Source of the DNA: Bacteroidaceae bacterium | GTDB taxonomy: Bacteria; Bacteroidota; Bacteroidia; Bacteroidales; Bacteroidaceae | Length of the DNA: 48,664 nucleotides | Direction of reading: 5' to 3' | NCBI GenBank assembly: GCA_024398515.1 | Contig: JAKSIZ010000013.1 | Span: forward strand, 1 to 48,664 | Shown: positions 34,248-42,144 of the stretch, in pieces | Layout: every line of letters begins with the position of its first letter | Position numbering within the stretch: the stretch's first letter is position 1 | Notes under the pieces: generated by a model | Seen by the model: the letters and a program-made list of their open reading frames with translations, nothing else | What the model was told of the DNA's origin: nothing | The model's database searches: none | Position numbers and translations under genes: made by a program

Positions 34248-34473
34248 ATGATTCAACAATGTTTTGACAATATAATATTTGACAGTAGTATTATTGTTCG
34301 AGCATGTTTTGCTGCATGGCGGAGAACGCCAGTTCTCATAGGGTTTGACCATAGCTTTTGTCTGCAAGCTTGTTTGCAAGGAAAAGATATGGGCAAAGAC
34401 TATATGCAGCAATACCGATACATTGTTGGATATTGTTGTTATAATATTTAAGCTCAATGATGAATTTATTAAC

Positions 34474-34791
34474 ATGCAAAACATGAATAATACTAATAAT
34501 GAAGGGGCGGTTTCGTGCGCTACTTGCGTGGTGCAAAGCGAAAAATGCGAACAGGAATGCATGATGGAAGCCGCGACGAAAGAGATAGAATACTTCGAAG
34601 ACGAGGAACTCGACCGCTTCATAGGGCGAGATTCAAGCGAGTATTCTGACGATGAAATCGAGGATTTTCGTTATGTCTTATATACGATGAAGGAAACGGA
34701 AGTAGAGGATTGGACCCGCAGCCTCGCACTCCGCGGCATAAACCTGCCCAATGAAATCAAGGACGAAGTGGCGATGCTGATAAAAGGATAA
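34474..34791 (+). CDS. small acidic conserved Bacteroidales protein
   Basis: A 105-residue protein if read from the ATG at 34474; a second ATG is at 34483. The longer open frame upstream has low-quality sequence. The N-terminal part is Cys-rich (SCATCVVQSEKCEQEC). Residues ~37-105 form a compact acidic helical domain (FEDEELDRFIGRDSSEYSDDEIEDF... SLALRGINLPNEIKDEV). From memory, this domain pattern (EELD-x-F-x-GR-x-S-x-x-Y-x-x-x-E-x-x-x-FR and LRGINLP) occurs in uncharacterised Bacteroidales proteins. There is no signal peptide, so it is probably cytosolic. The function is unknown. It is convergent with the repeat-protein operon. Confidence 0.7.
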   Translation: MQNMNNTNNEGAVSCATCVVQSEKCEQECMMEAATKEIEYFEDEELDRFIGRDSSEYSDDEIEDFRYVLYTMKETEVEDWTRSLALRGINLPNEIKDEVAMLIKG

Positions 34792-34881
34792 AGGGTTTTT
34801 ATATTTAACCTACAACCTAAATCAAACAACATCTACGAATAATTTTATATACAGTACTTTCGACAAGAGGGCATATAAATA

Positions 34882-34922
34882 AACGATGCGGATAGGCAAT
34901 CACTGCACTTATCCGCATCGTT
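34882..34922 (-). terminator. intrinsic terminator of the surface-repeat operon
   Basis: Arms AACGATGCGGATA (34882-34894) and TATCCGCATCGTT (34910-34922) form a perfect 13-bp stem with a 15-base loop. On the minus strand the stem is followed by TTTATTTATAT, as expected for termination after the 47-residue ORF. On the plus strand no T-run follows. Confidence 0.8.
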
Positions 34923-34951
34923 ACAAATAAGATTGATTGAGGAATGCTTTG

Positions 34952-35095
34952 TTACCAACCAAACTCGTCATCCTCGTCAATGTCTTCCTTACCCAATTGG
35001 TAGTTTACATCACCATCGACGATTGAACCAGTGTACATTAACCTTTCAAGAGAAAACTTTTGAATCTTCATCTGTGGTTTGATATATTTCTTCAT
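34952..35095 (-). CDS. 47-residue small protein, MKKYxxP type
   Basis: A short frame with ATG at 35093-35095 and stop at 34952-34954. It begins MKKYIKPQMKIQKFSLERLM and ends in a very acidic tail, GKEDIDEDDEFGW. It starts 13 bp after the stop of the repeat protein and ends 30 bp before the terminator hairpin, so it is enclosed in that operon. From memory, Bacteroidetes genomes hold many unannotated ORFs of about 50 residues starting MKK-Y-x-x-P followed by a short hydrophobic/polar leader; their role is unknown. There is no signal peptide in the usual sense. The coding call rests on the family-like start, its operon position and the clean frame. Confidence 0.65.
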   Translation of the reverse strand: MKKYIKPQMKIQKFSLERLMYTGSIVDGDVNYQLGKEDIDEDDEFGW

Positions 35096-35108
35096 AACTG
35101 TTTACATT

Positions 35109-37358
35109 TTATTTATTTATATACTTCTTTCCATCCACTACTACAATGCCATTGTAGCTCTTGTTAACCTTCATACCATTGAGGTTGTACGTTGTACCAT
35201 TTCCTGTAGAGAGAGCTGGTGTGAGAGTGTTAATACCTGAAGGAGTAACCTCATCGAATACAAACTTAATTTCCTTTGCGTCGCTTGGCAATACGCTCTT
35301 TGGCAAGTATGACTTATGAGCACCAAGCGTGTCACCAGTGTAGTTCTTAAACTGAGGGTTGCCACTCTCTGCATTTACGCCTGCAAGAACATATACTTCG
35401 CCATTCTTTTCTGCGTCGAAGGTTTTGTCAACTGATGTTCCTTCAAAGAGGTTGCCGCCAACAGCTGTTATTTCTTTGCCAAGTATAGGGAACTGTACTA
35501 TGCCTTCTGCTGCCTTGACTATTACGCCTGTATGTGGAGGTATCTCGTCAGTAAGCTGAGTGAGCGTAATGGTATTGCCATCCACTGCACTTGCATAATA
35601 AACCTCAATGCCATCAGGAATACCCATAGGCAGGTTGACATACATTGAAGCCCATCCTACCGACGATACATTGAGGTCGTAAGTATGCTTGAGGGTGTAG
35701 GAATTTGGATCAAAAAACCACATTTCTTCAGGAAGACTTTCATTGAAGTCTTCTGGGCATATAATTGTTAATGGATTATCCTCTGTCCACTCGGGCCAAC
35801 CTAACCAATAGTCTGCATTATAATCTTCATCATTTGTAAAGCCTACAGCTATCTGAGTCAAGTTCTCACAATCTTCGAACATACTATTATAGCAGTAACC
35901 TGCCAATGTCGATGCTGGCAGTTCTGGAGCAGTGGTAAGGCTTGTGCAACCAGCGAACATTTTTTCATAACAGTAATATTCCAAATTTGTCGCAGGCAGT
36001 TCAGGAGCAACTGTAAGACTATTACAATATTCGAACATATATCCATAGCAATTATCTGCTAATATCGTTGCAGGCAGATCTGGAGCAGTGGTCAGGTTTG
36101 TGCAACCAGAGAACATATATGCATAGCAACCATTTGCTAATATCGTTGCAGGCAGATCTGGAGCAGTGGTCAGGTTTGTGCAACCAGCGAACATATTATA
36201 ATAACAATAGTCTGCCATTTTTTTTGCAGGAAGTGCTGGCGCTGTGGTTAGGCTTGTACAATTAGAAAACATACCATAATAGCACTCAGTTTTTAACTCT
36301 GTTACAGGCAGTTCGGGAGCTTCAGTAAGATTGGAACAATCGCTGAACATGCAGTTAAAGCACCTAACTGCCAATGTCGTTACATTTAATTCCGGTGCTT
36401 TGCTTAGTTTCGGACAATTCTGGAACATGGCATAATAACATTTTTGTTTCATTTCCGTTGCAGGCAGTTCTGGTGCAGTAGCCAAGTTTGTACAACGAAA
36501 AAACATAGCGGAGTAGCAAGCGTCCGCCAATGTGGTTGCAGGAAGAGCAGGAGCCTTATCCAAAGAGCAGTAAGCGAACATGTGAGCATAGCAACTAGTT
36601 GCTAATGTTGTTGCTGGCAATTCTGGAACATTATTCAAACTCGTGCAACCATTGAACATGTTAGTATAGCAACCTGTTGTCAATGTTTTGGCTGGAAGTT
36701 CTGGTGCTGTGGTTAGGCTTGTGCAATTTACGAACATACTTTGATAGCAATAGTCTGCCAATGTCGTTGAAGGGAGTTCATTAGGTACTTTGGTCAGATC
36801 CCTGCAGCCATAGAACATTTCATTATAGCAATATTTTTTCAAAGTAGTTGCTGGCATTTCTGGCGCCGATGTTACGCACGTAAGACCTGTCGCACTACTG
36901 TAATGGAACAATCTATAGAAACAATAATCACAAGGAATCTCTGTTGACGCACAATCGTTATCAACCAATGACATAATATTTCCACTGGCGGCAACTTTGC
37001 CTGTAAAATGGAAATAGTAGTATCTGTATTTGTAATCGCTATAGTGCGAGAATGTTGTTGCTTTGCCTGTGTTACGGAAATATACCTTTTTGCCAGAGCT
37101 GAGTGTTATCGTTGTACCACCACTAACGACAGCTTTATTATCAATTGTGGCAGTTGCAAAAGTTTTCCACGATGCTCCGTCATCTGTACTGTACTGAAGA
37201 TTAACCGGATTAGGAGTATTGGCTGCAACTAATTGTATGGTGCTATTATTTACACCAGCCGTAAAGCACAGGTAGTTCTTGTCGGGCGCAGCCGACGCCC
37301 CGAGCGTGATGACACATGCCACGCATAGGAGAATTAATTTTGATAATTTTCTTTTCAT
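35109..37358 (-). CDS. BspA-like surface protein with thirteen 26-residue Cys-containing repeats
   Basis: A 749-residue secreted protein (signal peptide 1-24, GASAA). After an N-terminal beta domain (to ~150) come about 13 repeats of the form C-x-x-L-x-x-AP-x-LPATxLAxxCYxxMF, each with two Cys. These are BspA/LRR-like repeats of the kind found in adhesins of oral and gut Bacteroidetes. A C-terminal beta domain (~520-700) and a short tail ending NLNGMKVNKSYNGIVVVDGKKYINK-like (last ~25 residues) follow. Such tails resemble type IX sorting or Por-type ends, though I cannot prove it. Two neighbouring repeats are almost identical in DNA (36058-36118 and 36136-36196), so repeat number could change by recombination. 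The promoter is at 37610-37640. Confidence 0.85.
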   Translation of the reverse strand: MKRKLSKLILLCVACVITLGASAAPDKNYLCFTAGVNNSTIQLVAANTPNPVNLQYSTDDGASWKTFATATIDNKAVVSGGTTITLSSGKKVYFRNTGKATTFSHYSDYKYRYYYFHFTGKVAASGNIMSLVDNDCASTEIPCDYCFYRLFHYSSATGLTCVTSAPEMPATTLKKYCYNEMFYGCRDLTKVPNELPSTTLADYCYQSMFVNCTSLTTAPELPAKTLTTGCYTNMFNGCTSLNNVPELPATTLATSCYAHMFAYCSLDKAPALPATTLADACYSAMFFRCTNLATAPELPATEMKQKCYYAMFQNCPKLSKAPELNVTTLAVRCFNCMFSDCSNLTEAPELPVTELKTECYYGMFSNCTSLTTAPALPAKKMADYCYYNMFAGCTNLTTAPDLPATILANGCYAYMFSGCTNLTTAPDLPATILADNCYGYMFEYCNSLTVAPELPATNLEYYCYEKMFAGCTSLTTAPELPASTLAGYCYNSMFEDCENLTQIAVGFTNDEDYNADYWLGWPEWTEDNPLTIICPEDFNESLPEEMWFFDPNSYTLKHTYDLNVSSVGWASMYVNLPMGIPDGIEVYYASAVDGNTITLTQLTDEIPPHTGVIVKAAEGIVQFPILGKEITAVGGNLFEGTSVDKTFDAEKNGEVYVLAGVNAESGNPQFKNYTGDTLGAHKSYLPKSVLPSDAKEIKFVFDEVTPSGINTLTPALSTGNGTTYNLNGMKVNKSYNGIVVVDGKKYINK
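36058..36196 (-). repeat. near-identical 78-bp intragenic repeats
   Basis: About 61 bases starting at 36058 recur at 36136 with a single mismatch (78-bp period, 26 codons). Both copies encode LPATILA-type repeat units of the surface protein. Confidence 0.85.
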
Positions 37359-37609
37359 TGTGTTTGATTTTTAATTTTAAATAATAATTGATATTGTATA
37401 AAACTCTTTAAGTAAACCACAACAAATTCTGCACGAACTGCCTGTCGCAGCCCATGCTAACATTTAGATATAAAAAGATTTCGAATGGATTAGATACGTC
37501 TGTACCCCCCCGTAAATTACTAATTACGAGCGGATTACGTAAGGGCTTCTGTTGAAAAAGAATACAACTTGTTATCGTCATCTTTATACATTATAATGTA
37601 ATACACTTG

Positions 37610-37640
37610 CAAAGGTAGTAATTATTTTTATAAATGCAAA
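37610..37640 (-). promoter_or_regulatory. Bacteroidetes-type promoter of the surface-repeat operon
   Basis: On the minus strand TTTG (37637-37640), 19 bases, TACCTTTG (37610-37617). It is a full consensus match, and the start codon is about 250 bases downstream. Confidence 0.85.
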
Positions 37641-37754
37641 TTTTTTTCTATGTTTTTTGCATCGTCATCTTCAATGCTTTGAGTGATGTTTTGAGTGTTT
37701 TCTAAAAAAACTTTTCTAAATATGAAACTTTTGAGTGTTAAAATATTGATTATT

Positions 37755-37781
37755 TGTACGCGTGCGCACGTGCGCGCGCGT
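37755..37781. other. 27-base strictly alternating pyrimidine-purine tract
   Basis: From TGTACGCGTGCGCACG onward the tract alternates pyrimidine and purine without a break through GCGCGCGCGT, mostly CG and CA/TG steps. This is a classic Z-DNA-prone composition. It lies about 90 bp upstream of the porW start in otherwise A/T-rich DNA. Confidence 0.75.
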
Positions 37782-37871
37782 TTATTAATAAGGTGTAGTG
37801 CCACGATTATTGAGTAAAAATATATAAACCACACAACAATAAACCACGCACTTTTGCGTTTATATCGTATA

Positions 37872-40829
37872 ATGAAAAGAATGAAAGCCATTCGGTTTTG
37901 GTGCTGTGCAGCGGCAGTTGGCTGTTGCATTGCTTTGCTGTGTTCATGCTCCACGAAGAAGAACACGGCTCAAAGTCGTTTCTGGCAATCGTTCACTGCA
38001 CGATACAACACCTACTACAACGGCAACTTGGCGTATATAGATGGCTGCTTAGACAAGGAAAAAGGCAATCAGGATGACTACACCGAGGTGATTCCACTGT
38101 TTACCGTCAGCAACAAGAACAGCAAGACTCTCGGTAGCGGAAACTTCGACCGCGCTATTGAGAAGTGTGAGAAAGCAATAAAGCAGCACAGCATCAAGAC
38201 GCGACCAGAGTGGACAAAGAACAGAAGAAAGACAGACAAAGACAAGGAATGGCTCAGCCGTCGCGAATATAATCCGTTCATCTGGAAGGCTTGGTACATG
38301 ATGGGACGGTCACAATTCCTTAAAGGCGAGTTTGAAGAAGCGGCTTCGACATTTGCGTATATGTATCGTTTGTTTGAAACACAACCGAAGATTGCAGGCG
38401 TTGCACAGACTTGGTTGGCTCGTTGCTACGTAGAAAACGACTGGTTCTACGAGGCAGAGGACGTGATTCGCAATGTCCATCGCGACACGATAACGCCTCG
38501 CGTGAAGAAAGAACTCAATGGAACTGTAGCCGACCTTTACCTGCGTCAGAAGAATTATGAGGAAGCATTGCCTTACTTATTGACTATGGTTAAGTCGGAG
38601 AAACGCAAGCTCCAGCGAGCACGTGAGTGGTTTCTCATTGCACAAATACAAGCACTTCTCGGCGACAAGAAGGCTGCCTACAAATCTTATAACCGCGTAT
38701 GCCGTCTGAATCCGCCTTATCAGTTGGCGTTCAACGCAAGGATTGCGCAGACGGAAGTTATGGCATCAAGCAATGTGAAGGGCACAATAAGCAAACTAAA
38801 ACGCATGGCACGCAACGACAACAACAAGGAATACCTTGACCAGGTGTATTATGCCATGGGAAATGTATATCTCTTTGTCAACGACACAGTGAAGGCAATA
38901 GAGTCGTATGAGAAAGGTGTAGAGAAGGGAACACGCTCAGGAACGGAAAAAGGAGTGCTGTTAGTGAAATTGGGAAGCCTCTATTGGGACATGGAAAAGT
39001 ATGCTGACGCACAACGATGCTACGGATCTGCCATCGGTATGCTCGACAAAGACCGCGAAGGATATAAGGAAATCAATGAGCGAAGCATGGTGCTCGACGA
39101 ACTTGTTCCGCACACAGAGTCCGTGCATTTGCAGGATTCATTGCAAGCATTGGCTAAGTTGGACTCGGTAGAAATCGTCAAGGTAATCGACAAGATAATA
39201 GAAGACCTGAAGAAAAAGGAGAAAGAAGAGAAACGCAAACAGCAGGAAGCTGAAGCCCAACAAACCATTCAGAAGCAGAATGCGATGGGCAATGTGAACA
39301 AAAACAACATACAAAACAAGACGGCACAGCCTACAACCGGCAACGGGATGTGGTACTTCTACAACCCACAAGCCATTATGCAAGGCAAGACACAGTTCCA
39401 ACGCGAATGGGGAAAACGCGAGAACCAAGACGACTGGCGACGCATGAACAAGACCGTAGTGTCGCTTTCCGACCTTGAAGATGGCGAGAATGGAGACGTG
39501 CTTAATGACAGTATTGCTGCCAACGACAGTATAATGGCAGCTGGTGACAGCCTTAATGTCGGCAATGATTCTATAGATGCTGAGGCAGCATTGCGCGATA
39601 GTCTGGCACAGGATCCACACAATCGTGAGTATTATTGGGCACAAATCCCGTTCACAGAGGAGCAAGTCGAGGCAAGCAATCTCCTTATCATGGACGGTTT
39701 GTATAACTCTGGAGTCATATTTAAAGACAAACTCGACAACCTGAAACTCAGTGAAAAGGCACTTACACGACTTGAAACACAATACCCTGACTACGAAGGA
39801 ATGGACAATGTATATTATCATCTGTTCCTATTATATTCGCGTAAAGGCGAATCGTATAATGCCGACAGTTGCGTAACCAAGCTTCAGGAACGTTTCCCTG
39901 AAAGCCAATGGACCACGCTTTTGTCTGATCCTTACTTCGAGGAGAACCAGAAGTTTGGCGAGCACATAGAGGATTCTCTGTATGCTTCGACGTATGATGC
40001 GTTCAAGGAGAACCGTTTCAGCGAGGTTGCAGCAAATCTGAAGATATCGGAATCACGTTTCCCTCTCGGTGCAAATCGCGCCAAGTTTATCTTCATTGAT
40101 GGTATGAGCAGTCTTAATCAAGGCGACGACAAGACATGTCTTGAGCGTATGAAGGAGATACTCGAAAACTATCCGCAGAGCGAAGTGAGCGATATTGCCG
40201 GTTCAATTGTCAATGGTGTGAAGGAAGGCAAGTCGCTTCAAGGCGGTGGATTCGATGCTTTAAGCATCTGGGAACGACGCACAGTGATGGTTGAACAGAC
40301 CGATAGCGCTGAAACTGCCAAGGCTTTGTCAACCGAACGCAATGTGCCATTCATCTTCATGCTGGCATTCCCTGAGGACAGCATCAACGCCAACCAACTG
40401 CTTTACGACCTTGCAAAATACAACTTCACAAACTTCCTCGTGCGCAACTTCGACGTAAACATTGAGTACGAGAATGGCATAGGACGCATGGAGGTACGCG
40501 GTTTCCAGAACTACGACGAGGCATGGCAATACTCTAATCAGCTTGCAAATACACAGGAGATGCGCAGCAAACTTCACGGCACGCGCATACTCATCATCAG
40601 CGAGGACAACATGTTGCTTTTAGGCACTCACTTCAGTTTCAACGACTATGAGAAGTTCTACAACGAGCACTTCACGTCGCTGAAGATAACCGACGAGCAA
40701 TTGTTGCACCAACCAGAAAAGTCGAACACAGCCGAAGAACCAGATGATGTCTATGGCGACGACGAGGAAGAAGAGGGTGAAGGTGAGCAAGACGACACCG
40801 TGACCGATGATTGGGAAGACTGGTTCTAA
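37872..40829 (+). CDS. porW: type IX secretion lipoprotein PorW/SprE
   Basis: A 985-residue lipoprotein from the ATG at 37872 (lipobox LLCSC, C26); a TTG six codons earlier and an ATG at 37881 are alternatives. The family signature follows the Cys: CSTKKNTAQSRFWQSFTARYNTYYNGNLAY. TPR-like helices fill ~75-400 (WYMMGRSQFLKGEFEEAASTF, YYAMGNVYLFVNDTVKAIESYEKG). A coiled, Lys/Glu/Gln-rich linker lies at ~430-490, more TPR-like units follow, and the very acidic tail ends EEEGEGEQDD and DWEDWF. PorW/SprE links the outer-membrane translocon to the PorK/N ring and motor in type IX secretion. Its presence means the organism can export CTD-bearing proteins, which may include the neighbouring repeat protein. 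Confidence 0.88.
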   Translation: MKRMKAIRFWCCAAAVGCCIALLCSCSTKKNTAQSRFWQSFTARYNTYYNGNLAYIDGCLDKEKGNQDDYTEVIPLFTVSNKNSKTLGSGNFDRAIEKCEKAIKQHSIKTRPEWTKNRRKTDKDKEWLSRREYNPFIWKAWYMMGRSQFLKGEFEEAASTFAYMYRLFETQPKIAGVAQTWLARCYVENDWFYEAEDVIRNVHRDTITPRVKKELNGTVADLYLRQKNYEEALPYLLTMVKSEKRKLQRAREWFLIAQIQALLGDKKAAYKSYNRVCRLNPPYQLAFNARIAQTEVMASSNVKGTISKLKRMARNDNNKEYLDQVYYAMGNVYLFVNDTVKAIESYEKGVEKGTRSGTEKGVLLVKLGSLYWDMEKYADAQRCYGSAIGMLDKDREGYKEINERSMVLDELVPHTESVHLQDSLQALAKLDSVEIVKVIDKIIEDLKKKEKEEKRKQQEAEAQQTIQKQNAMGNVNKNNIQNKTAQPTTGNGMWYFYNPQAIMQGKTQFQREWGKRENQDDWRRMNKTVVSLSDLEDGENGDVLNDSIAANDSIMAAGDSLNVGNDSIDAEAALRDSLAQDPHNREYYWAQIPFTEEQVEASNLLIMDGLYNSGVIFKDKLDNLKLSEKALTRLETQYPDYEGMDNVYYHLFLLYSRKGESYNADSCVTKLQERFPESQWTTLLSDPYFEENQKFGEHIEDSLYASTYDAFKENRFSEVAANLKISESRFPLGANRAKFIFIDGMSSLNQGDDKTCLERMKEILENYPQSEVSDIAGSIVNGVKEGKSLQGGGFDALSIWERRTVMVEQTDSAETAKALSTERNVPFIFMLAFPEDSINANQLLYDLAKYNFTNFLVRNFDVNIEYENGIGRMEVRGFQNYDEAWQYSNQLANTQEMRSKLHGTRILIISEDNMLLLGTHFSFNDYEKFYNEHFTSLKITDEQLLHQPEKSNTAEEPDDVYGDDEEEEGEGEQDDTVTDDWEDWF

Positions 40830-40980
40830 GCCTTTCCACGGAAATATCTACACATTGCATTTACGACCTGACGCTTATCTTTCGAGAACCCGAGCATTCT
40901 TTCAGTCGCCTTTCAGGCTTTGTGAAAGCGGCAAGCCGATTACGAAGTTCTCGAAGTTGTACGCTTTATTCGGAAAAATA
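40830..40980. other. 151-bp gap between convergent genes
   Basis: A 9-bp inverted pair, TTCGAGAAC (near 40883) and GTTCTCGAA (near 40947), and short ctttca/gaaag complements are present. These may fold at the ends of both converging transcripts. No T-run terminator is clear. Confidence 0.4.
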
Positions 40981-42144
40981 TTAAGCACGACTTTGAGAAT
41001 AATCACGCTTGCATAGCTCGAAGGTAAGCTTCAACCACACGAGTAATACGGGCAAAGATTTCAACGCATACGGTTGTATGAGTTGGCTTTTGACTTTTAC
41101 AGGAAAGATGTCTGTCGGTGACATGCTGGTAACAACAAAGACAAATATGAGTAAAGCAAGGTCCCACTTGTTGCGTTGCCACGTAGATGAGAAGTACCAA
41201 ATGACCACACCTATGAGTGCAATAATATAGCTGCACGATTCACTGCCCGTAGAGAACAGCACGACAAACATCATAACCGAGGCAAGGATTGTGCTGCGGA
41301 AACTCACGTTAGCGTATTGCTTGCGTCGGAGGAAAGGCATGGCGAAGATAAGCATTGCCGGCACAAGTATCAAGAGATCGGAATAATTCGGATTGCCCGA
41401 CACTTTGCGGAATATGCCGAGAACAGAAATGTTCTGGTAGAACGCAAACAGATTTTCTGTGTTCTTGCCTGTGAGACTTTGATACCATTCGAAGTATTGC
41501 GACACGACATACGAAGGACTGCTGACAACCATAGGCAGGCAGAACGCCACAATGCTCCATACGACAAGCCATGCGAATGCCTTTGCCCACAGCCTACGAG
41601 GCATAAATATGAACAGCGCAAGCCCTGCGATGCTGTAGATTTTAACAAATGTGCCGACTACAACACATAGAGCAGCATACATTGGTTTGCCTCGTTCACA
41701 TGACGCATAAGTCAAAATGAATAATGCAGCAACGGCTACATTGAACTGCGAAAGCGAAAGGGCTGTGTAAAGTTCATTGGCGCAAAACCAAAAGATAAAC
41801 AATTGCTGACGGATTGAAAAGGTTGATTTTCTGATGCTCCAATAGAGGAACATTGCAAGTGCAACGTGCCAGAGAAGCAAACCTACCCATCGCTGAGGGA
41901 AGGAGAACGGAGCAATGATGAGGCTGAAAAGCGGTCCGTAATGGTTTGAATCGATGTATTCTTCGGGATATTGAGCGAAGAGCGACGTGCGGTTCAACGT
42001 ATGTCGGAACACTCCAGTATAGATATCGAAGTTGTTGCTATCAATATTTATGATGGTCGCAAACAGTGCAAGCAACACTCCAAGAGCAATGATTGTATAT
42101 TGACTTGTGAAGAATTTACTTTTGAATATTGTTGTCCAGCGCAT
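40981..42144 (-). CDS. GT87-family (DUF2029) polyprenol-dependent mannosyltransferase-like membrane protein
   Basis: A 387-residue integral membrane protein with about ten hydrophobic segments. The first outside loop carries the acidic motif NIDSNNFDIYTGVFRHTLN, where GT-C enzymes such as the mycobacterial PimE keep the catalytic Asp. Later segments include HYGPLFSLIIAPFSFPQRWVG and TFVKIYSIAGLALF, typical of the GT87/DUF2029 family. These enzymes transfer a sugar from a polyprenyl-phosphate donor outside the inner membrane. Its start overlaps the GT9 gene by 29 bp, so the two are translated together and probably act on the same cell-surface glycan. The acceptor and sugar are unknown. Confidence 0.82.
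   Translation of the reverse strand: MRWTTIFKSKFFTSQYTIIALGVLLALFATIINIDSNNFDIYTGVFRHTLNRTSLFAQYPEEYIDSNHYGPLFSLIIAPFSFPQRWVGLLLWHVALAMFLYWSIRKSTFSIRQQLFIFWFCANELYTALSLSQFNVAVAALFILTYASCERGKPMYAALCVVVGTFVKIYSIAGLALFIFMPRRLWAKAFAWLVVWSIVAFCLPMVVSSPSYVVSQYFEWYQSLTGKNTENLFAFYQNISVLGIFRKVSGNPNYSDLLILVPAMLIFAMPFLRRKQYANVSFRSTILASVMMFVVLFSTGSESCSYIIALIGVVIWYFSSTWQRNKWDLALLIFVFVVTSMSPTDIFPVKVKSQLIQPYALKSLPVLLVWLKLTFELCKRDYSQSRA

Larger units (their letters stand above)
33923..34473. other. 551-bp region with a promoter, inverted repeats and no convincing gene
   Basis: It contains a strong plus-strand promoter (34026-34057), a 13-bp inverted-repeat pair (34121-34133 / 34235-34247) and small hairpins: ACATGCC-CGA-GGCATGT at about 34216-34232 and cttgt-caaaa-acaag near 34172. 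A 108-codon open frame at 34125-34451 looks non-coding by composition (see rejected items). It may be a long 5' leader of the small acidic protein or a structured RNA. Confidence 0.5.
37359..37871. other. 513-bp divergent region between the surface-repeat gene and porW
   Basis: On the minus strand it holds the promoter (37610-37640) and a leader of about 245 bases before the repeat-protein ATG. The leader includes a run of eight G on that strand (C-run near 37505-37513 on plus). On the plus side lie TTTTGAGTG repeats (near 37678-37735) and an alternating purine-pyrimidine tract (37755-37781) before porW. No ORF is convincing. Confidence 0.6.

Noticed and set aside
34125-34451. 108-codon plus-strand open frame after the promoter at 34026
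   Set aside because: The composition is unlike the neighbouring genes (many Cys, no recognisable domain), its start lies inside the 13-bp inverted repeat, and open frames of similar size cover the same DNA on the other strand.
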